The notes under the pieces are model-generated. The model did not search any database. It had not been told where the DNA came from and worked only from the letters and a program-made list of their open reading frames with translations. The translations under genes were made by a program, and so were the position numbers. This document shows, in pieces, positions 54,561-64,000 of a DNA stretch of 64,000 nucleotides. The number at the start of each line of letters is the position of its first letter. The first letter of the stretch is position 1. This DNA comes from Capra hircus (Eukaryota > Chordata > Mammalia > Artiodactyla > Bovidae): positions 31,119,324-31,183,323 of the forward strand of contig NC_030826.1 of NCBI RefSeq assembly GCF_001704415.2, written 5' to 3'.

Positions 54561-56416
54561 AAGACTAAAGGAGAGGGGGATAAAAAGCAATTTATCAGCA
54601 ATTTATCAGTATTCTCAGTATTCCTGGCTTTCTCATCACAGCTGACAGGTTCCCTGAGATCACCGCAGGCTCCAGGGCTTGCTCCCTGGCCCTGCTGGTA
54701 GGTGTCATAGCTTTATAAATCCATCCAGCCTAGGTGCACATCACTGCTTCCTGGTCGTCAATAGGCTGAGGCTGGTGATGGATGCCATCAAACCCGGTCA
54801 CTGCCTGAGGAGCTGGGCTGCTTCAGAGGCAGGGGGACAGAAGGGTGCATCAAAAAGTCACCGCAATGCACTTCACCCAAAATTAAGTGCTGAGGGATGA
54901 TAATGGGGCTTTTATGCCACGTGCATGTTTTCCTTTCCATTAAATCTCAGATATGCTGTTTGCTTTGGTATCCTTAGTGCAGGCTGCTTTGAAATCCATA
55001 GGGGGAAAGAAACCCGTCATAAAGTCCAGCAGCCCAGCCCAGCAATGCAGTGGTGATCTTATTTGGTTTTCCTTCTGTAAATATTTGTGCTCTCTCAGGC
55101 TAAGGAGTGGCCTGTGCCAAGACTAAAATATCCCCATTTATAAATCCTCCAGGTGCAGCAGGGAAAGCCTGACCCATCACCCTGCCCCTGCAATGACCCC
55201 AACCTCACTCTCGCAGACCACCCTCCAGGCTGCCCCCAGTGCCGACCCGTGATCACCTCTCCAGGTTGGCTGCAGGAGAAGATGAACCTGAAATCAAGCA
55301 GTTATTGCAAACCCGATTTTTTCAGTCCAAAGGTGAAGGTTACTTCGCATCTTATCGCTGCCCTTAAGCTTGTTAATGAAAAGATGGAAAAACAACATTG
55401 ATAACAGTGAAGTCCAATTTGTCCAGAAACGAAGGCTGATTTGTCACAGAAATAAAATAGAAGACAAATGGAAAAGCTAAATATACAGTAAGACCAATAA
55501 TGGAAAGAAAATTGTAAAAGACAGAGAAATATTTCTTTTCTACTGGGTGTATTTATCTGGGTTTTCAAATTTCTGCTTTTCACAAGAGGCTCATGATGTG
55601 AATACTAATCCCAAATAAGAGGTCAAACTGAGGCTTAATAATCTTCCACTGCTAAATCCAACTGACTTAACAGCTAAGGGAATTTTGTCCATTCATTCAA
55701 TAACATTTATTGAACTGCATAGTATTCCAGATGTTGGACTTATTCATTTACTTTTTTAAACTTTCCATTTTTACATGTCTATAAATTCACTTCCTCTTTC
55801 CTTTTCCTAAATTCTTATCAAGCTAATTTGTGTCAAAGCTGTGATATTTCATGCATTTCTAAGTTTTATCTTATATAAACTGACCTATTTGGCTTATGAT
55901 AAGGAGCAAATGAAGTAATCTTGATAAAAGCATATGAAAATATTTTTCATCTTAAATACATTTCAAAGAATAGTCAGAGTCTTAGACTTTTGTTGGAAAA
56001 GGAAAACATCAAAGTTAATCTTTGTGATTTTAATAACCTTATAAAAATGGAAACGGAACAAAAACTAGGGAATGAAAGCTGACATGAGATCAGAAATTTT
56101 TCTAGTAAAAAACGGGATTGCTGAATTTAGAAATGCAGTAGAGAAAAAATATTTATGGCAAAAACCCAAACCTCTACCCTCTTTAAAAAAGGGTTAACTA
56201 CAGATAGTCTGTGGGGTCAGTTCTTCATTTCTGTGAAACAGTTATTTATGTTACAAAGGAAGCCAAATCTTTAGAAAGAAATGAAAAAAATTCATATCTC
56301 TGATCATAGAGCCTAACATATATAGGATAAAAAATGGAATAGAGAGACTGATTCATATGCAAAATCAAATATTCTAAATAAAATGCCAACAAATCAAATA
56401 TACCAGTATATATACT

Positions 56417-56420
<4 letters not shown>
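54561..56420. other. Repeat-poor stretch of about 1.9 kb
   Basis: No SINE or LINE recognised. GC-richer at 54.6-55.3 kb and AT-rich after. The plus frame at 55153-55401 (82 codons) has no domain. No exon is called. Confidence 0.45.

Positions 56421-56462
<42 letters not shown>
56421..56462. repeat. (CA)21 microsatellite
   Basis: Uninterrupted. It abuts a Bov-tA copy whose first head bases are missing. Confidence 0.95.
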
Positions 56463-56464
<2 letters not shown>

Positions 56465-56655
56465 GTGGTAAAGAACCTGTCTGCCAATGCAAGGAACACA
56501 GGTTTGATCCCTGAGTTGGGAAGATCTTCTGGAGAAGGGAACGTCTATCCACTCCAGTATCTTTGCCTGGAGAATCCCATGGACAGAGGAGCCTAGTGGG
56601 CTTCAGTCCATAGGGCTGCAAAGAGTCGGACACAACTGAAGCTACTTGGCACACA
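56463..56655 (+). mobile_element. Bov-tA SINE, sense, head replaced by (CA)n
   Basis: AAAGTGGTAAAGAACCTGTC through the tail ACTTGGCACACATATG. Confidence 0.85.
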
Positions 56656-57182
56656 TATGAGAAATAAAGTTCATATTTTGTGGCAAGACAAAAATAATTT
56701 AAATATAAGAAATTTTCTTTGCCCTTTGGCCTCTCCTCTCCCCACTGTGCACTGTGTCTGCATTAGGTATTGACCAAACCTCCCTCACTGGCAGAAACAC
56801 CTGCTCACCCATAAAGAGCAACATTCTCATCACATCAACAACACAACTTGAAAGATAACACTTCTTCTGTTCTTATAAGGGATCATGATGACAAACAACT
56901 TTGTACTTGCAGATCTGAATCATGTTAATTGTCAATAATACATCAGTTAATGCTCAACCTTTCGTCTCAAGAAAACTTCTATAACTGCCTGGATTTCTAA
57001 TGGGCAGAACAGTTCTTCAGCATTCTGAGATGCTCTCCCCAGGTTATAATTCTCAAATGTGACTCGAACAAAATCTTCCATTTCTTTCTTGGATCGACTA
57101 ATTAATTTTTTATTGACATATATACTCTAGTATATATACCCATTTCTGCGGGTAGCAGGATTTAGCATGTGACAAGTCTGTG
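56656..57182. other. AT-rich stretch with a short minus-strand open frame
   Basis: A minus-strand frame, open from about 57130 down to TAA at 56948-56950, has protein-like composition (VRVTFENYNLGRAS, VIEVFLRRKVEH). I recognise no family and do not call it a gene. Confidence 0.35.
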
Positions 57183-57388
57183 GCTCCAGATGATAATCAG
57201 TCTGCAGTGCAGGAGACCCAGGTTTGATCCTGGGGTTGGGAAGATCCCCTGGAGAATGGAATGGCTACCCACTCCAGTATTTTTGCCTGGAGAATCCCAT
57301 GGACAGAGAAGCTGACAGGCTATGGTCCATGGGGTTGCAAAGATTTGGAAACAACTGAATGACTAACACACACACACACACACATACA
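57183..57388 (+). mobile_element. Bov-tA SINE with (CA)n tail, sense
   Basis: GGCTCCAGATGATAATCAGT, full body, then ACTAACACACACACACAC (repeat at about 57366-57387). Confidence 0.85.
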
Positions 57389-57499
57389 CGTTTTTATGGT
57401 AGCCACTGGGTTCAAGTCTGAACTTGAACTGATTTTCTGGGGATAGTCAGTTCCCTTAGAACTGTTCCCTTAGAACTTACCGAAGCCTGGTCCCAGAGT
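57389..57499. other. Short stretch with a 14-bp tandem repeat
   Basis: TTCCCTTAGAACTG-like units repeat at about 57451-57478. Confidence 0.6.
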
Positions 57500-57694
57500 G
57501 GAGTCCATATAGTGATCAGCTGAGCAAACTAGTCACTTTCCAGCCTCCTTAGTGGGGTTGTAGTAGCTGCTACTGCCCATAGGCAGACACCATTCCTTAT
57601 CAATTGATGTGACTGTTTAGAGAAATAAGCAACCACCTGAGTAAGGGGCCTCAGTTTTTGAGCTAACACCCAAGGGCGATTCCCCTTCTCTCTT
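57500..57694 (-). pseudogene. Class I ERV pol relic, start of RNase H, antisense
   Basis: The minus strand reads VLAQKLRPL then VAYFSKQ, the conserved beginning of the gammaretrovirus-like RNase H domain. The matching frame is open for about 38 codons and then decays. The upstream part of the same pol lies at 59865-60075, beyond an L1 insertion. A fossil only. Confidence 0.75.
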
Positions 57695-59864
57695 TTTTTT
57701 TCTGTGTATATGTGTGTTTTAAGTAAATGACAATTACTTTACAACATTGTGATGGCTTCTGCCAAACATCAACATGAATCAGCCAAAGGTATACCTATGT
57801 CCCCCGCTCCTTGAGCCCTCCTCCCACCTCCTTCCCCATCCCACCCCTCTAGGTTGTCACAGAGCAGCAGCTTTGGGTTCCCTGCATCATACAGCGAATT
57901 CCCACTGGCGATCTATTTTACATATGATAATGTGCATGTTTCAATGCTATTCTCTCAATTCATCCCACTTTTTCCTTCCCCCCCTGAATCTTAATACGTG
58001 AAAAGAAGCTCAACATCGCTCATTATTAGAGAAATGCAAATCAAAACTACAATGAGGTATCATCTCACACCAGTCAGAATGGTCATCATCAAAGAAGTCT
58101 ACAAATAATTAAGGCTGGAGAGGATGTAAAAAAAGGGAATCATCTTGCACTGTTGGGAATGCAAATTGAGACAGCCACTATGGAGAACAATATGGAGATT
58201 TCTTAAAAAAACAACAACTCTGGAATAAAACTGTCATGTGACCCAGCAATCTCACTACAGGAAAGCATAATTGAAAAAGACACATGTACCCCAATGTTCA
58301 ATGCAGCATTATTTCTAATAGCTGGGTCATGGAGGCCATCTAGATGTCCATCAGCAGATAAATAGGTAAGGAAGTTGTGATACATATCAGTTCAGTCACT
58401 CAGTTGTGTCCAACTCTTTGCAACCTCATGAACTGCAGGCCAGGCCTCCTTCCCTGTCCGTCACCAACTCCCAGAGTTTATTCAAACTCATCTCCATTGA
58501 GTCGGTGATGCCATCCAACCATCTAACCCTCTGTCATCCCCTTCTCCTCCTGCTTTTCAATGTTTCCCAGCATCAGGGTCTTTTCTAATGAGTCAGTTCT
58601 TCACATCAGGTGGCCAAAGTACTAGAGTTTCAGCTTCAGTATCTGTCCTTCCAATGAATAGTCAGGACTGATTTCCTTTAGGATGGACTGGTTGTCTCTC
58701 CTTGCAGTCCAAGGGACTCTCAAGTGTCTTCTCCAACATCACAGTTCAAAAGCAGCAATTCTTCGGCACTCAGCTTTCTTTACAGTCCAATTCTCACATC
58801 CATACATGACTACTGGAAAAACCATAGCTTTGACTAGACGGACCTTTGTTGGCAAAGTAATGTTTCTGCTTTTTAATATGCTGTCTAGGTCAGTCATAGC
58901 TTTTCTTCCAAGGAGCAAGCATCTTTTAATCTCATGGCTGCAGTCACCATTTGCAGTGATTTTGGAGTCCAAAAGAATAAAGTCTGCCACTGTTTCCCCA
59001 TCTATTTACCATGAAGCGATGGGTCCAGATGCCATGATCTTAGATTTTTGAATGTTGAGCTTTAAGCCAACTTTTTCACTCTCCTCTAACTTTTATCAAG
59101 AGGCTCTTTAGTTCTTTGCTTTCTGCCGTAAGTGTGGTGTCATCTGCATATCTGATTGATATTTCTCCCGGCAATCTTGATTCCAGCTTGTGCTTCATCC
59201 AGTCCAGCATTTTTCATTATGTACTCTGCATATAAGTTAGATAATCAGGGTGACAATACAGCCTTGACGTTCTCCTTTTCCTATTTGGAACCAGTCTGTT
59301 GTTCCATGTCCAGGTCTAACTGTTGGTTCTTGACCTGCATACAGATTTCTCAGGAGGCAGATCAGGTGGTCTGGTATGCCCATCTCTTGAAGAATTTTCC
59401 ACAGTTTACTGTGATCCACACAGTCTAAGGCTTTGGCATAGTCAATAAAGCAGAGGTAGATGTTTTTCTGGAACTCTCTTGCTTTTTCTATGATCTAATG
59501 GATGTTGGCAATTTGATCTTTGGTTCCTCTGCTTTTTCTAAATCCAGCTTGAACATCTGAAAGTTCATGGTTCATGTACTATTGAAGCCTGGCTTGGAGA
59601 ATTTTGAGCATTACTTTGCTAGTTTGTGAGATGAGTGTAATTGTGCGGTAGTTTGAGCATTCTTTGGCATTGCCTTTCTTTGGGAATGGAATGAAAACTG
59701 ATCTTTTCCAGGCCTGTGGCATGAATATTATTCAGCCATAAGAAGGAATGCATTTGAGTCCGTTCTAGTGAGGTGGATGAACCTGGAACCTATTATACAG
59801 AGTGAAGTCAGTCAGAAAAAGACAAAGATCATATATTAACACATATGAAGACAGTAATGATGAT
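57695..59864 (-). mobile_element. L1 with 5' inversion, inserted in ERV pol, split by BovB copy 4
   Basis: Antisense 3' UTR (57695-57985) is followed by L1 ORF2 3' sequence in sense orientation (57990-58387, resuming at 59713-59864), the pattern made by twin priming. CCCCTTCTCTCTT (57682-57694) and CCCATTCTCTCTT (59865-59877) are the TSD. Confidence 0.85.
58388..59712 (-). pseudogene. BovB copy 4: RT to 3' end, antisense, broken
   Basis: Starts with the tail complement TCAGTTCAGTCACTCAGTTG and ends in the pre-motif region of the reverse transcriptase. Motif A keeps Asp (plus-strand GTC at 59441-59443), and YADD is readable near 59137-59148. Frames are broken by indels and stops, including TGA at 58601-58603 on the minus strand. 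Confidence 0.9.
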
Positions 59865-60075
59865 CCCATTCTCTCTTGAATGTAAAGGTCAAAGGGTTTG
59901 GCTCCATCTGGGAGGGCCAGCACGAGGCCTGATTTAATGGCTTTTTCAATTCTCCAAAAGTCCCTTTGCATTCTGAATTCTATTCAAAACAATCATTATC
60001 CTTTCCTTTCAACTTGCCACCTAGAGGCCCAGCTGTTAGGCCATAGTTACAGACCCAGATGCTCAGGACCTGGAC
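59865..60075 (-). pseudogene. Class I ERV pol relic, end of RT and connection, antisense
   Basis: Minus-strand NYGLTAGPL, then after a frameshift LALPDGAKPFDLYIQERMG (ending at 59857, within the TSD), match the gammaretrovirus-like segment between reverse transcriptase and RNase H. Frames change between these, so it is decayed. Confidence 0.75.
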
Positions 60076-60682
60076 ACTCCCAGGTTATCCCTAGGCTGTC
60101 TTCCATTTATAGGAGGAGTGAGGCTACAAATGGATTTGTTCCATTCTGGAGTGGCTTCTCCAACTTTCCGTGAAGACGAAGCTGAGGTGGGTCACCCAAG
60201 TTTGCTACTGACTGCCAGGTCCACCTTCCCATCTCCCAGCCTGTCGAGGGCCCAGGCTGTGCCACACAGAATGTAAAGACGCTTCTTCCTGATGGACCCT
60301 AATGGGTGACCCTTCAGCTCAGTGGATGCTTGGTTCTCCATCCCTTAGATGCTCTATGTTAGATTTGTTTTCAAAGGCCAAGGGGGCCAGTTGGAGTGAT
60401 CTGTTGTTACACAAATGCCAAAGGATTCAACCCAAAGAAGATTTCTGGCTTGGGAAATTTGGAGCAGCAGCAAACAGTTAATGGATTCCTCAAAAGACCC
60501 AAATAGGAGGTGTCCAAATGGTGTAAACTCTGATGTAACTGGGGTCCCCCTATTTGTAATGATTGGAGCTTGAGCTAGTTAGTTCTTCCTCAGTCAGAAC
60601 ATCCTGGCCAGAGAGGGTTGGCCTCCATAGTTCCTGACCAGCTTGGTCCCTCAGGGGGTGGCACTGCTCTCGTATTGGGGTG
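60076..60682. other. Possibly more ERV-derived DNA, unresolved
   Basis: Lies between the pol relic and an LTR, but I could not match it to a retroviral protein. Confidence 0.3.
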
Positions 60683-61239
60683 TGTCAGGAAGCATTTAAC
60701 AGGAGGCTCCCTGTGTGCTGTTTTGGACCTGTCGGGAAGTCTCTGTTCCTTATTAATTCCTGAATATTCAAGAATTAAGAGGAGAGGCAAGCCTCTCCTG
60801 GGGGCTGAGGAATCCAGGCATTTCCTTCCACATGGTGATAAGTACACTCTTCTTTTTTATGAACCATATGGTAATATCTCTGCTGAAAATAGCTATCTTG
60901 TAAGACAGTATAAATACCTACACAATGTTGAATAAAACACTCTTGCTCCATCAGAGCTCTGGTCCCGTGTCTTTCTTTCTCTTTCATTCTCTCTCTCTGG
61001 CTATTTCTTTGGAGCGCAGAGGCCCTCTGAGTTCACTTTCCTGCCCGGGCTTCTAAGACCCTCTCAAGAAGACGCTCTGTGCCTTCACCCCATCAAGAGG
61101 GCGCCTGAGGCCTCTGTGAACAGAGCAAGCCCCGTGCCAGGGGCTTTATTGGCTTTCTGCGTAAACCAAGGAATATCAGCCTCTTTATCTCTCCTTTACT
61201 TTCTTATTGTTGACTCCGGACCATTAAAGGACCCCAACA
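60683..61239 (+). mobile_element. Class II (ERVK/beta-like) LTR, probably solo
   Basis: TATAAATA at 60909-60916, AATAAA at 60931-60936, pyrimidine tract (60969-61005), and U5 with GGCTTTATTGGCTTTCTGCG, ending GGACCCCAACA at 61239. No primer site follows. The 5' boundary (a TGTCAGG) is a guess. Architecture and U5 words match the LTR ending at 1208. Confidence 0.7.
60909..60936 (+). promoter_or_regulatory. LTR TATA box and poly(A) signal
   Basis: TATAAATA and AATAAA 14 bp apart, as in the first LTR. Confidence 0.6.
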
Positions 61240-61925
61240 AGTGTGAGGGGGGGAAGTTCTTCTCTTTCCTCCTTTAGGTTGAAAAGGAGAAGTTTTCAGA
61301 CCCATTGCCAGGTGAGAGCTAAAGGTATGGGGTGGGATGGGGGTTCTCCCGGGTGGGGTGGGGGGTGGGGTGGGGGGGTTCCCCCTGGTACACACTGGTC
61401 ACCGGGGCAGCTGGGATCCTCCTGTTTTGATCCTGGGAGGAGCCCGCAGACCTTGGCTGATGAGTGTTTCCTGTTCTTGCCAGCAGCTCCTTGGGCTTCC
61501 CTCCTGAGCATGGGGGTCCTGGCCTTTTGAGGGGCTCCCAGGGCCCCTAGCTCTCTTCTGAGAAACCAGCACTGCCTGGGTGGGGCTACCTCATGGATCT
61601 GTACCCACCTTGGGACCCTTTGCCCTGGGCATCCGCATGTCTTTTCCTGAACTCAGATCAAGAGTCCTTATTCCGTTTTGTCAGGTGTCCCCATTACCTG
61701 GGCCTTTTCCCAGTTTTGCCTCTCAGCTCTCAGCTGTCCCATCCTTCACCAAACCAGAAGTGACCATGGAGGATGCTACCACTGACCCCTGGAGGTGAGC
61801 AAAGAGGACACAATGCACTGGTGTGGCATGCAGAGGCAGAGACTACCGCACTCCCAGCGATACTGCAGGCTAGGCTGCCCTGTCTCCCTCCTGCCCTTGG
61901 TTCCCTCCATCTCTGTGGTTGACAC
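61240..61925. other. GC-rich stretch, no gene recognised
   Basis: G-rich repeats of GGTGGGG type at 61330-61385. Opposing frames of 60-95 codons, none with a domain. Confidence 0.4.
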
Positions 61926-62341
61926 TGTTATGCCCAGTGTCCGAGTCCCCAAAACTGAGAGAATAAGACATCCACAGCAATGTGAAAGCATAAAGAGGTT
62001 TATTGCTAGCTCGAGCTAGGGCTCAAGTCTCATCCAGCGCAGTGGAGTCTTGACGAGATCCCGGAGCTCTGAATCACATCTACTTTTAAACAGACGGTTC
62101 TTTGTTTCTGTAATAGCATAGCTGATTGGTTAAACCGTACACCCACGCAGGACTTTTAAACCCTGCATCCCTATCCGGATTGGCTCAGGTCTGGCGTGGG
62201 CGAGGGGCTACAGGGATTTTTTTCTGATTGGTCGAGCTACACTGCCTGTGGGAGTTCCCAGTGCCTCAGCTTTCCTAGAGACTAAACCTCAGGCCTAGCC
62301 TGCCCCTTAGAGCCTGTCCTGGCTTCAGTTTGGTCCTAACA
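61926..62341 (-). mobile_element. Solo LTR, 416 bp, antisense, with TSD
   Basis: Perfect terminal TGTTA...TAACA. GACAC occurs on both sides (61921-61925, 62342-62346). On the minus strand it has three CCAAT boxes, a TTTAAAAG box and AATAAA. A 4-5 bp TSD points to class I or ERVL rather than class II. Confidence 0.9.
61999..62231 (-). promoter_or_regulatory. LTR promoter: three CCAAT boxes, TATA-like box, poly(A) signal
   Basis: CCAAT complements (ATTGG) at 62227-62231, 62179-62183 and 62125-62129, TTTAAAAG complement at 62083-62090, AATAAA complement at 61999-62004. Spacing is that of a complete U3-R unit. Confidence 0.75.
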
Positions 62342-63214
62342 GACACCATGGGAAGGCCAGCCAGAGGCAGCCAAATGCAGTCATGTCATTTCAGTCTCCG
62401 ACCCCAAATATGCCACAATGTGGTCCCCTCAGGGGGGACTGGGGTCTCAGGCATGTGTGCTCCACACCCCAGCATCCGGTTCCTGGGCAGAGCTGCTCTG
62501 GATTTGGCCCCAGGCAGCCACATTCCACTCAGTCACAGTGTTCTCTGGGATCAGAGGAAGCTCCCCAAACCTCCCCTTGTTCCCCGCTAGAGTTAGGGTG
62601 GGCCTGGAACCTAGGGAGGAGTGAACAAGGCCAACCTGTCCCACCTAGGGTGTCAGCATTTTGTTACTGACCCTCCTGAGTCAGTTCTCCACTAGGGTCT
62701 TTCTGCTTTTAGGCTGGGAGAGTCAACTGGGTTTTCACGAGGTGGGGTGAGATCTCAGTGCCAGGCAGAGCGTCTCTGCACATGGCCGTGGCCGCCATCT
62801 TGGATGGAGCCTTGTGGGTGGAGCTTCTGTACACGCCCCACCCCTGTAGCAAAGGTGCAAGTGAAGCCTGTTTTGCATCAGGAACTCTGGACTGAAGATC
62901 TGGATATGAGGCTTCTGCTGTCCGCTGTGAGCCAGAGAGACTAGACTCCACACAGAGGAAAAGAAAGGTAAGACTTTATTTTATTACCCAGATTCTATGT
63001 TTATTTCCCGTGAGTTGTTCATGGGCTTGGCCTGTGATGAGGTCCAAGGAGGAGCATTGCTGTGGAACTCCAGGAGCTACGAGCTGAGCGTTTCCTAGCA
63101 GCCAGGGGCCTACTGCTGGGAGGTCAGAAGTGAAGAGGTTTTTGAAGTCCTTTCAGAAATCATGGTGGATGACCATCGTGAGAAGAATCTCCGGGGTTTT
63201 TTTGTTACCTTTTT
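62342..63214. other. Unique stretch, no gene recognised
   Basis: Continues the sequence interrupted by the solo LTR. Several short frames overlap on both strands at 62330-62953 without a domain. Confidence 0.4.
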
Positions 63215-63280
63215 TGAAACTTTTTTTTTCCTTTTTAAATTGAAGTATCGATTTACAACGTTGTGTTAATTTCTGGTGTT
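63215..63280 (-). mobile_element. Very short L1 3' fragment, antisense
   Basis: TTGAAGTATCGATTTACAAC after a T-rich run is the L1 3' terminus antisense. Confidence 0.55.
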
Positions 63281-63390
63281 AACAAAGTTATTTCATGGAG
63301 AAAAATCTCCTTTTAAGTATGTTAAACAGTGAATGAGAGGTGAATAAGTGGTAGCCACTGCAGACAGCTCTCACCAAAGGTTTGGTTTTT

Positions 63391-63813
63391 TTTTTTTTCA
63401 ATTTTTATTGGAGTATTTGTTGTTTAGTCGCTAAGTCATGTCCGACCCTTAACGACCCCAGGGACTGTAGTGCCAGGCTCCTCTGTCCATAGAATTTCCC
63501 AGGCAAGAATACTGGAGTGGGTTGCTGTTTCCTTCTCCATTATTGGAGTATAGTTGATTTACAAGGTTGAGTTAGTTTCAGGTGTGCAGCAAAGTGAAGC
63601 AGTTATACGTATACATGTATCTACTCTTTTTTTAGTCTTTTCCCATATAGGCCATTACAGAGTACTGAGCAGAGTTCTCTGGGCTATATTGTAGGTCCTT
63701 GTTATCTATTTTATATATAGTAGTGTGTATATGTCAGTCCCAATCTCCCAATTTATCCCTCTCTCCATCCCCAGGTAACCAAAGTTTATTTTCTACATCT
63801 GAGACTCTACTCC
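63391..63813 (-). mobile_element. L1 3' end, antisense, with TSD, split by Bov-A
   Basis: Poly(T), then ATTGGAGTATAGTTGATTTA and the L1 3' UTR antisense. CCAAAGGTTT lies at 63374-63383 and again near 63815 as TSD. Confidence 0.85.
63418..63537 (-). mobile_element. Bov-A fragment nested in L1, antisense, with TSD
   Basis: TTGTTGTTTAGTCGCTAAGT to TTTCCTTCTCC, no tRNA head. TTATTGGAGTAT is present on both sides. Confidence 0.85.
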
Positions 63814-64000
63814 CAAAGGTTTTAACGTGCAAGGAAAGAGAGACATGAGAGTGTGGAGTTTGGGATAATTTTGGTTTTTTCCCCCAAGGAAGATAGAAAG
63901 TAAATTGTGTTTATTTGCTGATTAAAATAATCCAGGAAAGGGCCAATTACTTATGCTGCAGAGAGGAGCTTATTGCTGGGGGAAAATATTTGAGGATGAA

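Noticed and set aside
1..61239. The two class II LTRs as ends of one provirus
   Set aside because: They are 60 kb apart, diverged, without primer site or gag-pol-env between them, and the DNA between is normal genomic sequence.
61250..62953. Possible exons around GGAG/GTGAGC (61793) and TGCTTTTAG/GC (62713)
   Set aside because: Splice-like words exist, but no frame between them resembles a protein and a solo LTR interrupts the stretch.

Overview
The window reads as nuclear DNA of a ruminant (cattle, sheep, goat or deer type). It carries dozens of Bov-tA/Bov-A2 SINEs, CHR-type tRNA-Glu SINEs and BovB (RTE) LINE copies, a combination known only from ruminants, together with artiodactyl L1 3' ends and older mammalian MIR, L2, MLT1-like and L1 relics. 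I found no convincing host protein-coding exon, tRNA, rRNA or CRISPR array. The window looks like a gene desert or the inside of a long intron.

Layout. 1-1.8 kb: the 3' part of a class II retroviral LTR, then an L1 3' end. 2-14.8 kb: SINEs, MIR and L1 relics between repeat-poor stretches, including one that may be conserved noncoding DNA (about 13.13-13.38 kb). 14.9-16.5 kb: an antisense BovB tail, then a CHR SINE whose middle has grown into a minisatellite of about 1 kb. 17.95-19.45 kb: BovB copy 1. 20-32 kb: AT-rich DNA with MLT1-like LTRs, CHR-L, Bov-tA and truncated L1 insertions. 32-34.4 kb: the 5' half of an antisense L1. 35-43.6 kb: densely nested SINEs, an MLT1-like relic cut by two SINEs, long (GT)n tracts and L2. 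44.3-45.9 kb: BovB copy 2, with a 512-codon open reverse-transcriptase frame. 48.4-50.5 kb: BovB copy 3. 57.5-60.1 kb: a class I retroviral pol relic split by an inverted L1, which is itself split by antisense BovB copy 4. 60.7-62.35 kb: a second class II LTR related to the first, then a textbook solo LTR on the minus strand with matching 5-bp flanks. 63.2-63.8 kb: antisense L1 with a nested Bov-A.

How the parts relate. Bov-tA and Bov-A2 end in the BovB 3' tail and are known to be mobilised by BovB reverse transcriptase. CHR elements end in A-rich tails, which fits mobilisation by L1. Many insertions keep readable target-site duplications (TSDs), so the order of events can be recovered: ERV before L1 before BovB at 58 kb, and CHR before L1 at 27 kb. 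No new gene system is evident. The strongest unusual items are the SINE-born minisatellite with a roughly 90-bp higher-order module, a BovB lineage with Asp-to-Glu at the catalytic motif A position, a recurrent CpG-decay codon seen in nine BovB copies, and two BovB-tail insertions of only about 31-36 bp.
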